DNA from: Aeromicrobium marinum DSM 15272
Lineage (GTDB): Bacteria; Actinomycetota; Actinomycetes; Propionibacteriales; Nocardioidaceae
DNA length: 47,520 bases
NCBI RefSeq assembly: GCF_000160775.2
Contig: NZ_CM001024.1
Location: 870,493-918,012, forward strand
Direction: 5' to 3'
Both the position numbers and the translations under genes were made by a program. The notes under the pieces were generated by a model. It saw nothing but the letters and a program-made list of their open reading frames with translations, was not told the origin of the DNA and ran no database searches. This document shows, in pieces, positions 40,069 through 47,520 of this stretch (the first letter of the stretch is position 1; each line of letters starts with the position of its first letter).

Positions 40069-40590
40069 ATGAGCGTCGTGGAGACCGAGCTGACGGCCGA
40101 CGAGGTGGCCGAACAGCATGCCGTGGCCAAGCAGGTGGTCTACGACCGCCTCGCCGTCCGGGCCCGGAGTCGCTCCGAGCTCGAGCAGACGCTGCTCAAG
40201 AAGCGGGTTCCCGCCGAGGTCGCCGCCGTCGTGCTCGACAAGTTCGAGGCCGCCGGGCTCGTCGACGACCGTGAGTTCGCCCGCTCCTGGGTGCAGGGGC
40301 GCCAGCGCAGCAAGGGCCTGGCCACCGGTGTCCTGGCCCAGGAGCTGAAGCGGCACGGGGTCGACGACCAGGTCGCCGCGGAGGCACTCGCCGAGCTCGA
40401 CGCCGACACCGAGCGCCAGGCCGCCCACCAGCTGGTCCAGAAGAAGCTCAGGACCATGCAGGGGCTCGACCCGACGACGCAGATCCGGCGGCTGACCGGC
40501 CTGCTGGCCCGCAAGGGCTACGCACCGCAGGTCGCCTTCGACGTCGTCCGAGCCGAGCTCGACGCCGAGATCGTCGACGACGCCTGCTGA
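40069..40590 (+). CDS. recX: Regulatory protein RecX
   Basis: Binds and restrains the RecA filament. The 173 residues are three-helix repeats typical of RecX: AVRARSRSELEQTLLKKRVPAEVAAVVLDKFEAAGLVDDREFARSWVQGR in outline (about 25-75), then QELKRHGVDDQVAAEAL, and the last repeat RRLTGLLARKGYAPQVAFDVVRAEL. ATG five bases after the recA stop, so it shares the SOS-controlled recA transcript. A 42-bp perfect palindrome begins at its last base. Confidence 0.95.
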   Translation: MSVVETELTADEVAEQHAVAKQVVYDRLAVRARSRSELEQTLLKKRVPAEVAAVVLDKFEAAGLVDDREFARSWVQGRQRSKGLATGVLAQELKRHGVDDQVAAEALAELDADTERQAAHQLVQKKLRTMQGLDPTTQIRRLTGLLARKGYAPQVAFDVVRAELDAEIVDDAC

Positions 40591-40631
40591 ACGAACGGGC
40601 TCCCGGGATCGATCCCGGGAGCCCGTTCGTT
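40590..40631. terminator. 42-bp perfect palindrome after recX
   Basis: The left half starts AACGAACGGGCTCCCGGGAT and is exactly mirrored around 40610/40611. It starts at the last base of recX and a TG-rich GTTCTG follows. It is a very strong terminator-type hairpin for recA-recX. It ends only eight bases before the ATG of the next plus-strand gene, so it also occupies that gene's promoter region. Confidence 0.8.
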
Positions 40632-40639
40632 GTTCTGCC

Positions 40640-41581
40640 ATGCGACGACTCCACACCGTCCCGCTCGTCATCTCCGGCGTGCTGCTCCTCGCGGCGTGCT
40701 CCGGGGGATCCGATCCGGCTCCGCGCGCCACGGTCGAGCCGTCTGCGCCGCAGACGAGCGCAGCGCCCGCGCCGGAGCCCGCACCGGTGCTGGAGGTCGC
40801 GCGGGCGATGGCCGACGTCGAGCACCTCGCCGTGGTCATCGGACCTCGGCACGCCACGTCCGAGGCGTACCTCCGGGCGGCCGACTGGGTGGCGGACCGG
40901 TTCGACCGGCTCGGCTACACCGTCTCCCGCCAGGACGTGCAGGCGCCGGCGGGCAACTCCTGGGGAGTCGACGTGCCGGCCGGCACCTCCGTCAACGTCA
41001 TCGCCGACCCGCCGGGCTTCGACCCGACCCGCCCGCACCGGCTGGTCGGTGCCCACCTCGACACCATCCCGGTCGCACCCGGTGCCGAGGACAACGCCTC
41101 AGGGGTCGCGATGATGCTCGAGCTGGCCCGCCTCGACGTCGACGGGAGTCTGCCCGTGCGGTTCATCGCCTTCGGCGCCGAGGAGCCGCGCGGACCCGGC
41201 GACGACCTGCACCACTTCGGCTCCCAGCAGTACGTCGCAGCCCTCGACGAGCCGGCGCGCGCAGCGACGACAGCCATGGTGTCGCTGGACCGCGTCGGCG
41301 TGCCCGGACCCGAGGTGCCGATCTGCCACGGAGGCCGGGCCACCCCTGCGGTGCGTGACTCCCTCGCGGCCGCCGCGGTGGCTGCCGGCGTCCCGCACAC
41401 CGTCTGCGGCGACAACCGCACCAGCGACCACTGGTCGTTCGAGCGCGGTGGCCTGGAGGCCGCACGCCTCGGCAGCCTGCCGTACGCCGGGTACCACTCG
41501 CCGCAGGACACCCCCGACGTCATCGACCCGGGTCAGATGGAGCGGGTCGGCCTGATCATGGCGCAGTGGCTCGCGTCCTGA
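40640..41581 (+). CDS. M28-family metallopeptidase, probable lipoprotein
   Basis: Likely an extracytoplasmic aminopeptidase. The 313 residues start with a lipoprotein signal ending LLLAACSGGS (lipobox Cys20) and a Pro/Ala linker to about 50. The zinc-peptidase domain has GAHLDTIP (first His and Asp), AEDNASGVAMMLELAR (bridging Asp), FGAEEPRG (catalytic Glu pair), a further Asp in VSLDRVG, and the last His in YHSPQDTPDVID. All five ligand motifs of a two-zinc M28 enzyme are present. The start lies eight bases after the recX palindrome. Convergent with the CapA gene, seven bases between stops. Confidence 0.88.
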   Translation: MRRLHTVPLVISGVLLLAACSGGSDPAPRATVEPSAPQTSAAPAPEPAPVLEVARAMADVEHLAVVIGPRHATSEAYLRAADWVADRFDRLGYTVSRQDVQAPAGNSWGVDVPAGTSVNVIADPPGFDPTRPHRLVGAHLDTIPVAPGAEDNASGVAMMLELARLDVDGSLPVRFIAFGAEEPRGPGDDLHHFGSQQYVAALDEPARAATTAMVSLDRVGVPGPEVPICHGGRATPAVRDSLAAAAVAAGVPHTVCGDNRTSDHWSFERGGLEAARLGSLPYAGYHSPQDTPDVIDPGQMERVGLIMAQWLAS

Positions 41582-41588
41582 GCGGAGC

Positions 41589-43019
41589 TCACGGCCGTGG
41601 TCGGACGCTGTTCCAGGGTGCGGCGCTGGTCTCCCGCAGCCGGTCGAGGATGACCTGGGCGGTGGGGCCGTCCACGACGCGGGGGGCGTAGTCGTCGCCG
41701 ATCACGTACGGCACGGGTTCGACCGCCACGATCCGGTCGCCGCGGCTCACCACCTCGAGGAACACGCCCTCGGTGTTCTCGACGAGGAAGTCCATGTCGA
41801 AGACGAAGTTGCCGAGCGAGTGCACGACGGTGGCGTCGCCGATGGTCTCCCACCCCTGGACCCAGTGCGGGTGACCTCCCGCCACCAGGTCGGCCCCGGC
41901 CTCGATGAAGGTCGTCGCGATCGTCCGCTGGATCTCGTCCGGCACGTTGGTGTACTGCGTCCCCCAGTGCGGCAACGCGATCACGATGTCGACCTCGGCG
42001 TCCAGCGTCCTGATGTCGGCCGCGACGGCGTCGAGCGCGGCGGAGTCCAGGGGGCCGGTGCGGGGTGGAGCGTTCAGGCGGTTGGTGCCGGGCGAGCTGT
42101 CGGTGGCGGCCGGGGTCTCACCGATCGAGTCGGTGGCGACGAACCCGATGCTGATGCCGTCGTGGGTCAGGACGGTCGGACGACGAGCCTCCGTGAGGTT
42201 GGCGCCGCCCCCGACCGTGGCGAAGCCGGCGCCCGCCAGTGCGGCGATGGTCTCGTTGATCGCGGCGAGACCGAAGTCCCCCAGGTGGTTGTTGCCCACC
42301 GAGAGCAGGTCGTAGCCGGCGAGCTCCAGGCCGGCCAGCACGCTCGGATCGGCACCGAAGGAGTCACCCCCCTGGGTCGGCGGACCGCTCATGGACAGGG
42401 TCGACTCCAGGTTGCCGACGGTCAGGTCGGCCGCCGCGAGGCGCTCGGCGAGCGGCCGGAACACCGCCGCGGGGTCACCTGACGCCTCCAGCAGGCGGCC
42501 GACCCTGCGGCCGAGCATGATGTCGCCGGTGATCGTGGTCCGCACGACGGTGGCCGCCGGCTCGTCGCTCGCGGCGTCAAAGGCGACGTCGCCCTCGGCG
42601 CGCAGCGGGTCGACGCCGTCGATGCGGAGCGCACGGACGCGCGGGTCGACCGTGTCGGCGGGGACGACGGCCACCGCCTGCGGATCGCCGGCGACCTCGG
42701 CCACGGCCGCCAAGGGGTCCGAGGCGTCGACCAGCCGCAACGGTCCGGGCACGCCGTCGAGCGCGCTCCAGTCGGTCACCTCACCGGCGCGGACGGCCTC
42801 GGCCTGGGTCAGGCTCACGTCGTCGACGCCGCGGGAGAGGTGGGTGACGACGGCGAGCGGGATTCGGAACTGTGGTGCCGACGCCTGTGCCGGGCGCTCA
42901 GGCTCGCGAGTCTCGGTCGTGCAGGCGGCCGGTCCGGCCAGACAGGCGGCGAGGCCGACCGCGATGAGCCCCGGGAGTCTCCCGGTCCCGCGGCGGGTCG
43001 TGCGGTGGATCGCGACCAT
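41589..43019 (-). CDS. CapA/PGA-cap family lipoprotein (metallophosphoesterase fold)
   Basis: The 476 residues begin with a signal peptide ending GPAACTTE (likely lipidated Cys33). The region to about 160 resembles a substrate-binding-like segment. The CapA domain follows: TITGDIMLGRRVGRLLEASGD (about 168), LTVGNLESTLS, SVGNNHLGDFG, ALPHWGTQYTNVPDEIQRTIATTFIEAGADLVAGGHPH (outline), and VVHSLGNFVFD. This fold is linked to poly-gamma-glutamate or other cell-surface polymers and contains calcineurin-like metal sites. Its exact role is unknown; no capB/C genes are nearby. A TAGGCT box lies nine bases before the ATG on the minus strand (43034-43029). Confidence 0.87.
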   Translation of the reverse strand: MVAIHRTTRRGTGRLPGLIAVGLAACLAGPAACTTETREPERPAQASAPQFRIPLAVVTHLSRGVDDVSLTQAEAVRAGEVTDWSALDGVPGPLRLVDASDPLAAVAEVAGDPQAVAVVPADTVDPRVRALRIDGVDPLRAEGDVAFDAASDEPAATVVRTTITGDIMLGRRVGRLLEASGDPAAVFRPLAERLAAADLTVGNLESTLSMSGPPTQGGDSFGADPSVLAGLELAGYDLLSVGNNHLGDFGLAAINETIAALAGAGFATVGGGANLTEARRPTVLTHDGISIGFVATDSIGETPAATDSSPGTNRLNAPPRTGPLDSAALDAVAADIRTLDAEVDIVIALPHWGTQYTNVPDEIQRTIATTFIEAGADLVAGGHPHWVQGWETIGDATVVHSLGNFVFDMDFLVENTEGVFLEVVSRGDRIVAVEPVPYVIGDDYAPRVVDGPTAQVILDRLRETSAAPWNSVRPRP

Positions 43020-43087
43020 GGTGCGACCAGCCTAGGCAGTCCGACCAACCGGTCCGGACGACCGTGGACACGACCGGTCGCGAGGGC

Positions 43088-43093
43088 TAGCCT
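43088..43093 (+). promoter_or_regulatory. -10 box for the BNR-repeat protein gene
   Basis: TAGCCT lies 34 bases before the ATG at 43128, leaving room for a short leader with CAGAGGGG as ribosome-binding site. The CapA promoter faces the other way about 55 bases upstream. Confidence 0.45.
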
Positions 43094-43127
43094 CGAATTC
43101 CGGGCAGGGCGAGGCAGAGGGGCACTG

Positions 43128-44210
43128 ATGGCGACGATCCTGTTGGTCGGTACACGCAAGGGGCTGTTCGTCGGCCGGGCCGAGGACGACCGCACGGCGT
43201 GGACGTGGGACCCCCCGGCGTTCCCCATGCAGGAGATCTACTCGGTCGCCGTCGACACCCGCGGCGGCTCGCCGCGGCTGCTGGCCGGCGCGACGAGTCC
43301 GCACTGGGGTCCGCAGGTGTTCCGGTCCGACGACCTCGGAGCGACCTGGACCGAGACCCCGGGCGGTGCGGTCCGGTTCCCCGAGGACACCGGAGTGGCG
43401 CTGGAGCGCATCTGGCAGCTCCGTCCGGCGCCGGCCGACCAGCCCGGCGTCGTGTACGCCGGCACCGAGCCGTCGGCGTTGTTCCGCTCGACCGACGGTG
43501 GCGAGACCTTCGAGTTGGTCCGGGGGCTGTGGGACCACCCGCACCGACCGACGTGGGCGCCCGGCGGAGGGGGACAGGCCATCCACACCGTCGTGCCGCA
43601 CCCCTCCGACGAGCAGGTCGTGACCGTCGCGATGTCGACCGGCGGCGTGTACCGCACCGAGGACGCCGGCGACTCGTGGACACCGTTCAACCGGGGCATC
43701 GGCGCGGAGTTCATCCCCGGCGAGTCCCCGGAGTTCGGTCAGTGCGTGCACAAGGTCGCCGTCGACGCGGGCGACCCCGACCGCCTGTACGCGCAGAACC
43801 ACGGCGGTGTGTACCGCAGCGACGACGCCGGACGCTCGTGGCAGTCGATCGCAGCAGGTCTCCCGGTCGACTTCGGGTTCCCGATCGTCGCCCATCCGCA
43901 CCGGCCCGGCACCGTCTTCGTGTTTCCCCTCGTCGCCGACATCGAGCGGTTCCCGCCGGAGGGCCGGCCCGCGGTGTGGCGCTCCGACGACGCGGGGGAG
44001 TCGTGGTCGGAGACAGGACCCGGCCTCCCCGACGAGGCGCACACCGTCGTGCTGCGTGACGCGTTCGCCAGTGACACCGCCGAACCGCTGGGCCTCTACG
44101 CCGGCTCACGTCACGGTGCCGTCTGGGTCAGCGCCGACGAGGCGGCGACATGGACCGAGGTGCGGCGCAACCTGCCCGACGTGTTGTGCATCCGGGCCGC
44201 GCAGGTCTGA
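43128..44210 (+). CDS. BNR/Asp-box repeat beta-propeller protein
   Basis: A 360-residue cytoplasmic-looking protein without signal peptide. It starts ATILLVGTRKGLFVGRAEDD and contains at least five Asp-box repeats: RSDDLGATW, RSTDGGETF, RTEDAGDSW, RSDDAGRSW and RSDDAGESW, with a weaker SADEAATW at the end. Such repeats build six- or seven-bladed propellers of the sialidase/Vps10 type, but the sialidase catalytic Arg/Tyr set is not evident. Function unknown; it is often annotated as exo-alpha-sialidase on fold alone. The next small gene starts 21 bases later. Confidence 0.8.
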   Translation: MATILLVGTRKGLFVGRAEDDRTAWTWDPPAFPMQEIYSVAVDTRGGSPRLLAGATSPHWGPQVFRSDDLGATWTETPGGAVRFPEDTGVALERIWQLRPAPADQPGVVYAGTEPSALFRSTDGGETFELVRGLWDHPHRPTWAPGGGGQAIHTVVPHPSDEQVVTVAMSTGGVYRTEDAGDSWTPFNRGIGAEFIPGESPEFGQCVHKVAVDAGDPDRLYAQNHGGVYRSDDAGRSWQSIAAGLPVDFGFPIVAHPHRPGTVFVFPLVADIERFPPEGRPAVWRSDDAGESWSETGPGLPDEAHTVVLRDAFASDTAEPLGLYAGSRHGAVWVSADEAATWTEVRRNLPDVLCIRAAQV

Positions 44211-44231
44211 CGACCCGCTCGGAGCGCGTCG

Positions 44232-44615
44232 ATGGGTGATGTCGCCGCCGTCGTCTTCGCCGCGGCTGCCGGTCTCGCCGTGGCGTTCCAGCTGGCGCTC
44301 GCGGGCGGTGCCCCGTGGGGTTCCCTGACGATGGGCGGTGCGCGCCCCGGCGTGCTTCCTGTGGGTCTGCGCGTCGCCGCCGTGGTCCAGGCGTCGGTGC
44401 TCGTGCTGCTCGTGGTGACGGTCCTGTCCGTGGCGGACGTCGCCCCGGCGGGGATCGCCGAGGCCCTGCCGTGGGTCGGCTGGGTGGCGGTCGGCGTCTC
44501 CGCCGTGTCCCTCGTGCTCAACGGCCTCACCACCAGCCCTCGCGAGCGCCGACTCTGGGCGCCGGTGGCTGGGGTGATGCTGGGCTCGAGCCTGGTCGTC
44601 GTGCTGGCGGGGTAG
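44232..44615 (+). CDS. Small four-helix membrane protein
   Basis: 127 residues with four hydrophobic segments (about 4-24, 42-64, 75-96 and 107-126) and a Gly/Pro-rich first loop GGAPWGSLTMGGARPG. Family not recognised. It follows the BNR-repeat gene after 21 bases with GAGCG before the ATG, so co-transcription is likely. Confidence 0.65.
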   Translation: MGDVAAVVFAAAAGLAVAFQLALAGGAPWGSLTMGGARPGVLPVGLRVAAVVQASVLVLLVVTVLSVADVAPAGIAEALPWVGWVAVGVSAVSLVLNGLTTSPRERRLWAPVAGVMLGSSLVVVLAG

Positions 44616-44643
44616 CCGTTGGCGCCCCGAGGTTACCGGCGAG

Positions 44644-44649
44644 TAGGAT
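44644..44649 (+). promoter_or_regulatory. -10 box of the DUF4442 gene
   Basis: TAGGAT ends six bases before the ATG at 44656, without a Shine-Dalgarno. Confidence 0.5.
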
Positions 44650-44655
44650 CCCGTC

Positions 44656-45114
44656 ATGGCCTCGACCCTGCAGATGTACCGCTCCATGTCCAAGCTGCCC
44701 CAGGGCAAGCGGCTGTTCTCGATCGCGTTCAGCCAGAAGGCACCGTACTTCGCCTCGATCCACCTGAGGGTCGACGAGATGCGGCCTCATTTCGCCCAGC
44801 TGACCCTGCCGAAGCGTCGTTCGGTGCAGAACCACATCGGCACGGTCCATGCCATCGCGGTGTGCAACGGGCTCGAGGCGGCCATGGGTCTGCTCGCGGA
44901 GGCCACGACGCCGGCCGGCCACCGGTGGCTGCCCAAGGGGATGGAGGTCAGCTACCTCGCGAAGTCCGACAGCGACCTGGTGTGCACGGCCGAGACCTCG
45001 GAGGCCGACTGGTCCGCGGCACCGGACGTCCCGGTGACCGTGCGTGCCACCCGCCGCGACGGCACCGTCGTCGTCGAGGGGACGATCCATCTCTGGGTGA
45101 CGCCGACGAGGTGA
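44656..45114 (+). CDS. DUF4442 hotdog-fold protein
   Basis: 152 residues resembling the DUF4442 branch of the hotdog thioesterase superfamily: MYRSMSKLPQGKRLFSIAFSQKAPYFASI in outline, then LRVDEMRPHFAQLTLPKRRSVQNHIGTVHAIAVCNGLEAAMGLL (outline) forming the central helix, and a strand-rich C-terminal half with GMEVSYLAKSDSDLVCTAE. The HIGTVHAIA segment is where hotdog enzymes hold their catalytic region, but activity is not shown. It stands alone between two -10 boxes; miaB starts 38 bases later. Confidence 0.8.
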   Translation: MASTLQMYRSMSKLPQGKRLFSIAFSQKAPYFASIHLRVDEMRPHFAQLTLPKRRSVQNHIGTVHAIAVCNGLEAAMGLLAEATTPAGHRWLPKGMEVSYLAKSDSDLVCTAETSEADWSAAPDVPVTVRATRRDGTVVVEGTIHLWVTPTR

Positions 45115-45137
45115 GCGGGACGACCACGACCGCCACG

Positions 45138-45143
45138 TACGAT
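45138..45143 (+). promoter_or_regulatory. -10 box of miaB
   Basis: TACGAT ends nine bases before the miaB ATG at 45153, without a convincing Shine-Dalgarno between. Confidence 0.45.
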
Positions 45144-45152
45144 TGAGCGGTC

Positions 45153-46616
45153 ATGACGAGGACCTACGAAGTACGCACCTACGGCTGCCAGATGAACGTG
45201 CACGACTCCGAGCGGCTCAGCGGCCTGCTGGAGACCGCCGGCTACGAACCGGTGGGCGCAGGCACCCCTGACCTCGTGGTGTTCAACACCTGCGCCGTGC
45301 GGGAGAACGCCGACAACAAGCTGTACGGCAACCTCGGCCACGTCGCCTCGGTGAAGGCGGCGCATCCCGGCATGCAGATCGCGGTCGGTGGCTGCCTGGC
45401 GCAGAAGGACCGCGACACCATCACTCGCAGGGCTCCGTACGTCGACGTCGTGTTCGGCACCCACAACATCGGGTCGTTGCCGGTGCTGCTGGAGCGTGCC
45501 CGGGTCGCCGAGGAGTCGCAGGTGGAGATCCTGGAGTCGCTCGAGGTCTTTCCGTCGACCCTGCCGACGAAGCGCGACTCGGTGTTCGCCGCCTGGGTGT
45601 CCATCAGCGTGGGATGCAACAACACCTGCACCTTCTGCATCGTGCCCGCCCTCCGCGGCAAGGAGAAGGACCGGCGACCGGGCGACGTCCTGGCCGAGAT
45701 CGAGGCCCTGGTGGCCGACGGTGTCGTCGAGGTCACGCTGCTGGGCCAGAACGTCAACGCCTACGGGGTGGAGTTCGGCGACAGCCAGGCGTTCGCCAAG
45801 CTCCTGAGGGCGTGCGGGCGGATCGAGGGTCTCGAGCGGGTGCGGTTCACCAGTCCGCACCCCAAGGACTTCACCGACGACGTCATCGCCGCCATGGCCG
45901 AGACCCCGACGGTGATGCCGCAGCTCCACATGCCGTTGCAGTCGGGGTCCGACCGGGTGCTGCGGGCGATGCGCCGGTCCTACCGGCGCGAGAAGTTCCT
46001 CGGCATCATCGACCGCGTCCGGGCCGCGATGCCCGACGCGGCCATCACCACCGACATCATCGTCGGGTTCCCGGGTGAGACCGAGGAGGACTTCGTGCAG
46101 ACCCTGGAGGTCGTGCGCGCGGCTCGATTCACCAGCGCCTTCACCTTCCAGTACTCACGGCGGCCGGGAACCCCGGCCGCGGACCTGCCCGACCAGCTGC
46201 CCAAGGCCGTGGTGCAGGAGCGTTACGACCGGTTGGTCGAGGTCGTCGACGAGGTCGCCTGGGCCGAGGCGCGGACGCAGGAGGGCCGAGTGGTCGAGCT
46301 GCTGGTCTCCGACCACGAGGGCAAGAAGGACGGGGCGACCCGCCGGCTCACCGGCCGTGCGCGGGACAACCGCCTGGTCCACTTCGTGCCGGGGGAGCAC
46401 GAGATCCGGCCGGGCGACGTCGTGGACGTCCGCATCACCCGTGCCGCTCCCCATCACCTGGTCAGCGACGACCTGCCGATCGGCGTCCGGCGCACCCGCG
46501 CGGGCGACGCCTGGGAGTCCCGCCAGGGGCGGACCGAGGTCCGGACCGTCGGGCTCGGCATGCCCGCGCTGGGGGTGCCGGCGCCGCTGCCGCCCGCCCC
46601 CTCCTGCGCCACCTGA
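45153..46616 (+). CDS. miaB: tRNA-2-methylthio-N6-isopentenyladenosine methylthiotransferase
   Basis: Radical-SAM enzyme that adds a methylthio group to i6A37 of tRNAs. The 487 residues have the N-terminal UPF0004 domain with the cluster Cys12, Cys47 and Cys81 ([22 protein letters not shown]). The radical-SAM domain has CNNTCTFC (Cys155, Cys159, Cys162), [21 protein letters not shown] and [13 protein letters not shown]-terminal TRAM domain (about 370-440) binds tRNA. A Pro/Ala tail of about 40 residues is extra. miaA is not in view; in many Actinobacteria it lies just downstream of miaB. Confidence 0.96.
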   Translation: MTRTYEVRTYGCQMNVHDSERLSGLLETAGYEPVGAGTPDLVVFNTCAVRENADNKLYGNLGHVASVKAAHPGMQIAVGGCLAQKDRDTITRRAPYVDVVFGTHNIGSLPVLLERARVAEESQVEILESLEVFPSTLPTKRDSVFAAWVSISVGCNNTCTFCIVPALRGKEKDRRPGDVLAEIEALVADGVVEVTLLGQNVNAYGVEFGDSQAFAKLLRACGRIEGLERVRFTSPHPKDFTDDVIAAMAETPTVMPQLHMPLQSGSDRVLRAMRRSYRREKFLGIIDRVRAAMPDAAITTDIIVGFPGETEEDFVQTLEVVRAARFTSAFTFQYSRRPGTPAADLPDQLPKAVVQERYDRLVEVVDEVAWAEARTQEGRVVELLVSDHEGKKDGATRRLTGRARDNRLVHFVPGEHEIRPGDVVDVRITRAAPHHLVSDDLPIGVRRTRAGDAWESRQGRTEVRTVGLGMPALGVPAPLPPAPSCAT

Positions 46617-46627
46617 CGCCGGCCGGG

Positions 46628-47520
46628 TCAGACCCGCAGCGTCGGGTGGAGTCGGCCGACCGTGACGGTCTGGCGGCGACGAGCCGCGAGGATCGTCACG
46701 GCCAGGGCCAGCACGGTGAACCCCGCGAGCACCAGCAGGTCGGTGGTGACCCCCTCGGTGCCACCGGCCAACGCGACCCGGAGACCGTCGACGGCGTAGG
46801 TCATCGGCAGCAGGTCGTGCAGGACGGTGAAGAACCCGGGGGCGGTCTCGATGGGGTAGGTGCCGCCGGCCGAGGTCAGCTGCAGGCTGACGAAGACCAG
46901 CGCCACGAATCGTCCGGCACCGCCGAACAGGGCGACGAACATCTGGTTCAGCGCGGTGAAGGCCGCAGCGGTGGCCAGCGCCACCACGATCAGCAGCAGC
47001 TGGCTCGCCGGGTCGATCCCGAGGACGCCCTGCAGGACGGTCAGCAGGAGCACGACCTGGACGACCGACAGGGCGAGACCGGGCACGTAGCCGGCCAGGG
47101 CGGTGCGGATGCTGCCGGTGGTCGAGGCGACGGCCCGGGCCGACCACGGACGCAGCAAGAGGTAGACGGCCATCGCACCGACCCACAGCGCCAGGGCGAT
47201 GAAGTACGGCGCCAACGCCTCGCCGTAGGAGTCGACGGCGTTCAGCCGCTCGGCGTCGCCCTCGACGGGGGTCGCTGCCGTCCGGGCGAGACGTTCGCGG
47301 TCGGCGTCGGTGTAGGCCGGGATGTCGTCGCTGCCTTCTCGCAGCCCGGTCATGAGCTCGAACGCCCCGGACGAGAGCTGTCCGCTGCCGTCGGCGAGCT
47401 GCGTGCCGCCTGCGGCGAGGTCGCGGGCCCCCACGGCGAGCTGGGCGGCCCCGTTCGCCGCGCCCGTCGCACCGTCGCTGAGCTGCGACGTCCCCGACCG
47501 CAGCTGGCGGGCGCCGTCGG
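46628..47520 (-). CDS. YhgE/Pip-type membrane protein, N-terminus outside window
   Basis: The visible part starts at the window edge in frame and is open, so the gene continues beyond it. The first segment consists of Gly/Leu-rich heptad-like repeats (QLxxGxxxLxxG: SQLSDGATGAANGAAQLAVG, TQLADGSGQLSSGAFELMTG), typical of the extracytoplasmic coiled region of YhgE/Pip and related ABC-2-like proteins. Six hydrophobic helices follow: FIALALWVGAMAVYLLL, LALSVVQVVLLLTVLQGVLG and others, ending VGRLHPTLRV. Members of the family include the phage-infection protein Pip and ESX/lipid-export-associated proteins; the role here is unknown. Convergent with miaB, 11 bases between stops. Confidence 0.85.
   Translation of the reverse strand, partial: DGARQLRSGTSQLSDGATGAANGAAQLAVGARDLAAGGTQLADGSGQLSSGAFELMTGLREGSDDIPAYTDADRERLARTAATPVEGDAERLNAVDSYGEALAPYFIALALWVGAMAVYLLLRPWSARAVASTTGSIRTALAGYVPGLALSVVQVVLLLTVLQGVLGIDPASQLLLIVVALATAAAFTALNQMFVALFGGAGRFVALVFVSLQLTSAGGTYPIETAPGFFTVLHDLLPMTYAVDGLRVALAGGTEGVTTDLLVLAGFTVLALAVTILAARRRQTVTVGRLHPTLRV

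Overview
The window is very GC-rich, gene-dense DNA from the chromosome of a high-GC Gram-positive bacterium (Actinomycetota). The evidence is GTG starts, many GTGA/ATGA stop-start overlaps, an actinobacterial LexA box at recA, the nnaR-type HemD/winged-helix fusion, ClgR, a DUF3046 gene next to recA, and an IF-2 with a long Gly/Arg/Pro linker. The gene order (infB-rbfA-truB...ribF...rpsO-pnp, dapB, thyA-folA, dapA-rnj, ftsK, pgsA-cinA-clgR, recA-recX, miaB) fits Propionibacteriales, probably Nocardioidaceae. The genus is an inference. I see no tRNA, rRNA, CRISPR array, insertion sequence or prophage.

Layout. 1-3.6 kb: translation and ribosome maturation (infB, cut at its 5' end, then rbfA and truB). 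3.7-8.8 kb: a signalling and envelope block that separates truB from ribF. It holds a phospholipase-D-type cardiolipin synthase, a secreted Ser/Ala/Pro-repeat protein overlapping a soluble Ser/Thr kinase, and on the other strand a membrane-anchored protein with a poly-aspartate tail, a sensor kinase and an OmpR-type regulator. Both operons of this block carry the same operator-like element. 8.8-14.2 kb: ribF, a small membrane protein, an SGNH-hydrolase lipoprotein, rpsO and pnp. 14.2-23.1 kb: ceramidase, dapB, GNAT, a membrane protein, thyA, folA, a VOC protein, a thioesterase, dapA and RNase J. 23.2-34.1 kb: a complete nitrate/nitrite assimilation cluster (narK, nasA, nasB, nirB, nirD, nnaR, a sirohydrochlorin-chelatase-like protein and a second, active-site-less paralogue). 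34.1-40.6 kb: ftsK, a membrane protein, pgsA, cinA, clgR, a DUF3046 gene, recA and recX. 40.6-47.5 kb: an M28 peptidase lipoprotein, a CapA-family protein, a BNR-repeat protein, a small membrane protein, a DUF4442 hotdog protein, miaB and the 3' part of a YhgE/Pip-type membrane protein.

How the parts work together. In the nitrogen cluster NarK would import nitrate, NasA/NasB reduce it to nitrite, and NirBD reduce nitrite to ammonium. NirB needs siroheme, which explains the chelatase-like genes. NnaR and GlnR-like 11-bp-phased half-sites suggest nitrogen control. In the 4.9-8.8 kb block the two-component system probably regulates itself and the secreted-protein/kinase operon through a TGAGAG-N2-CTCTCA palindrome followed by CTCA repeats at 11-bp spacing. 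This block is the best candidate here for an undescribed system.

Other points of note are an intergenic inverted repeat present twice (3.6 and 38.7 kb), a large set of apparently leaderless genes whose TANNNT -10 box lies 6-9 bases before the start codon, a candidate ECF-sigma promoter at clgR, and a 42-bp perfect palindrome ending 8 bases before the next start codon.
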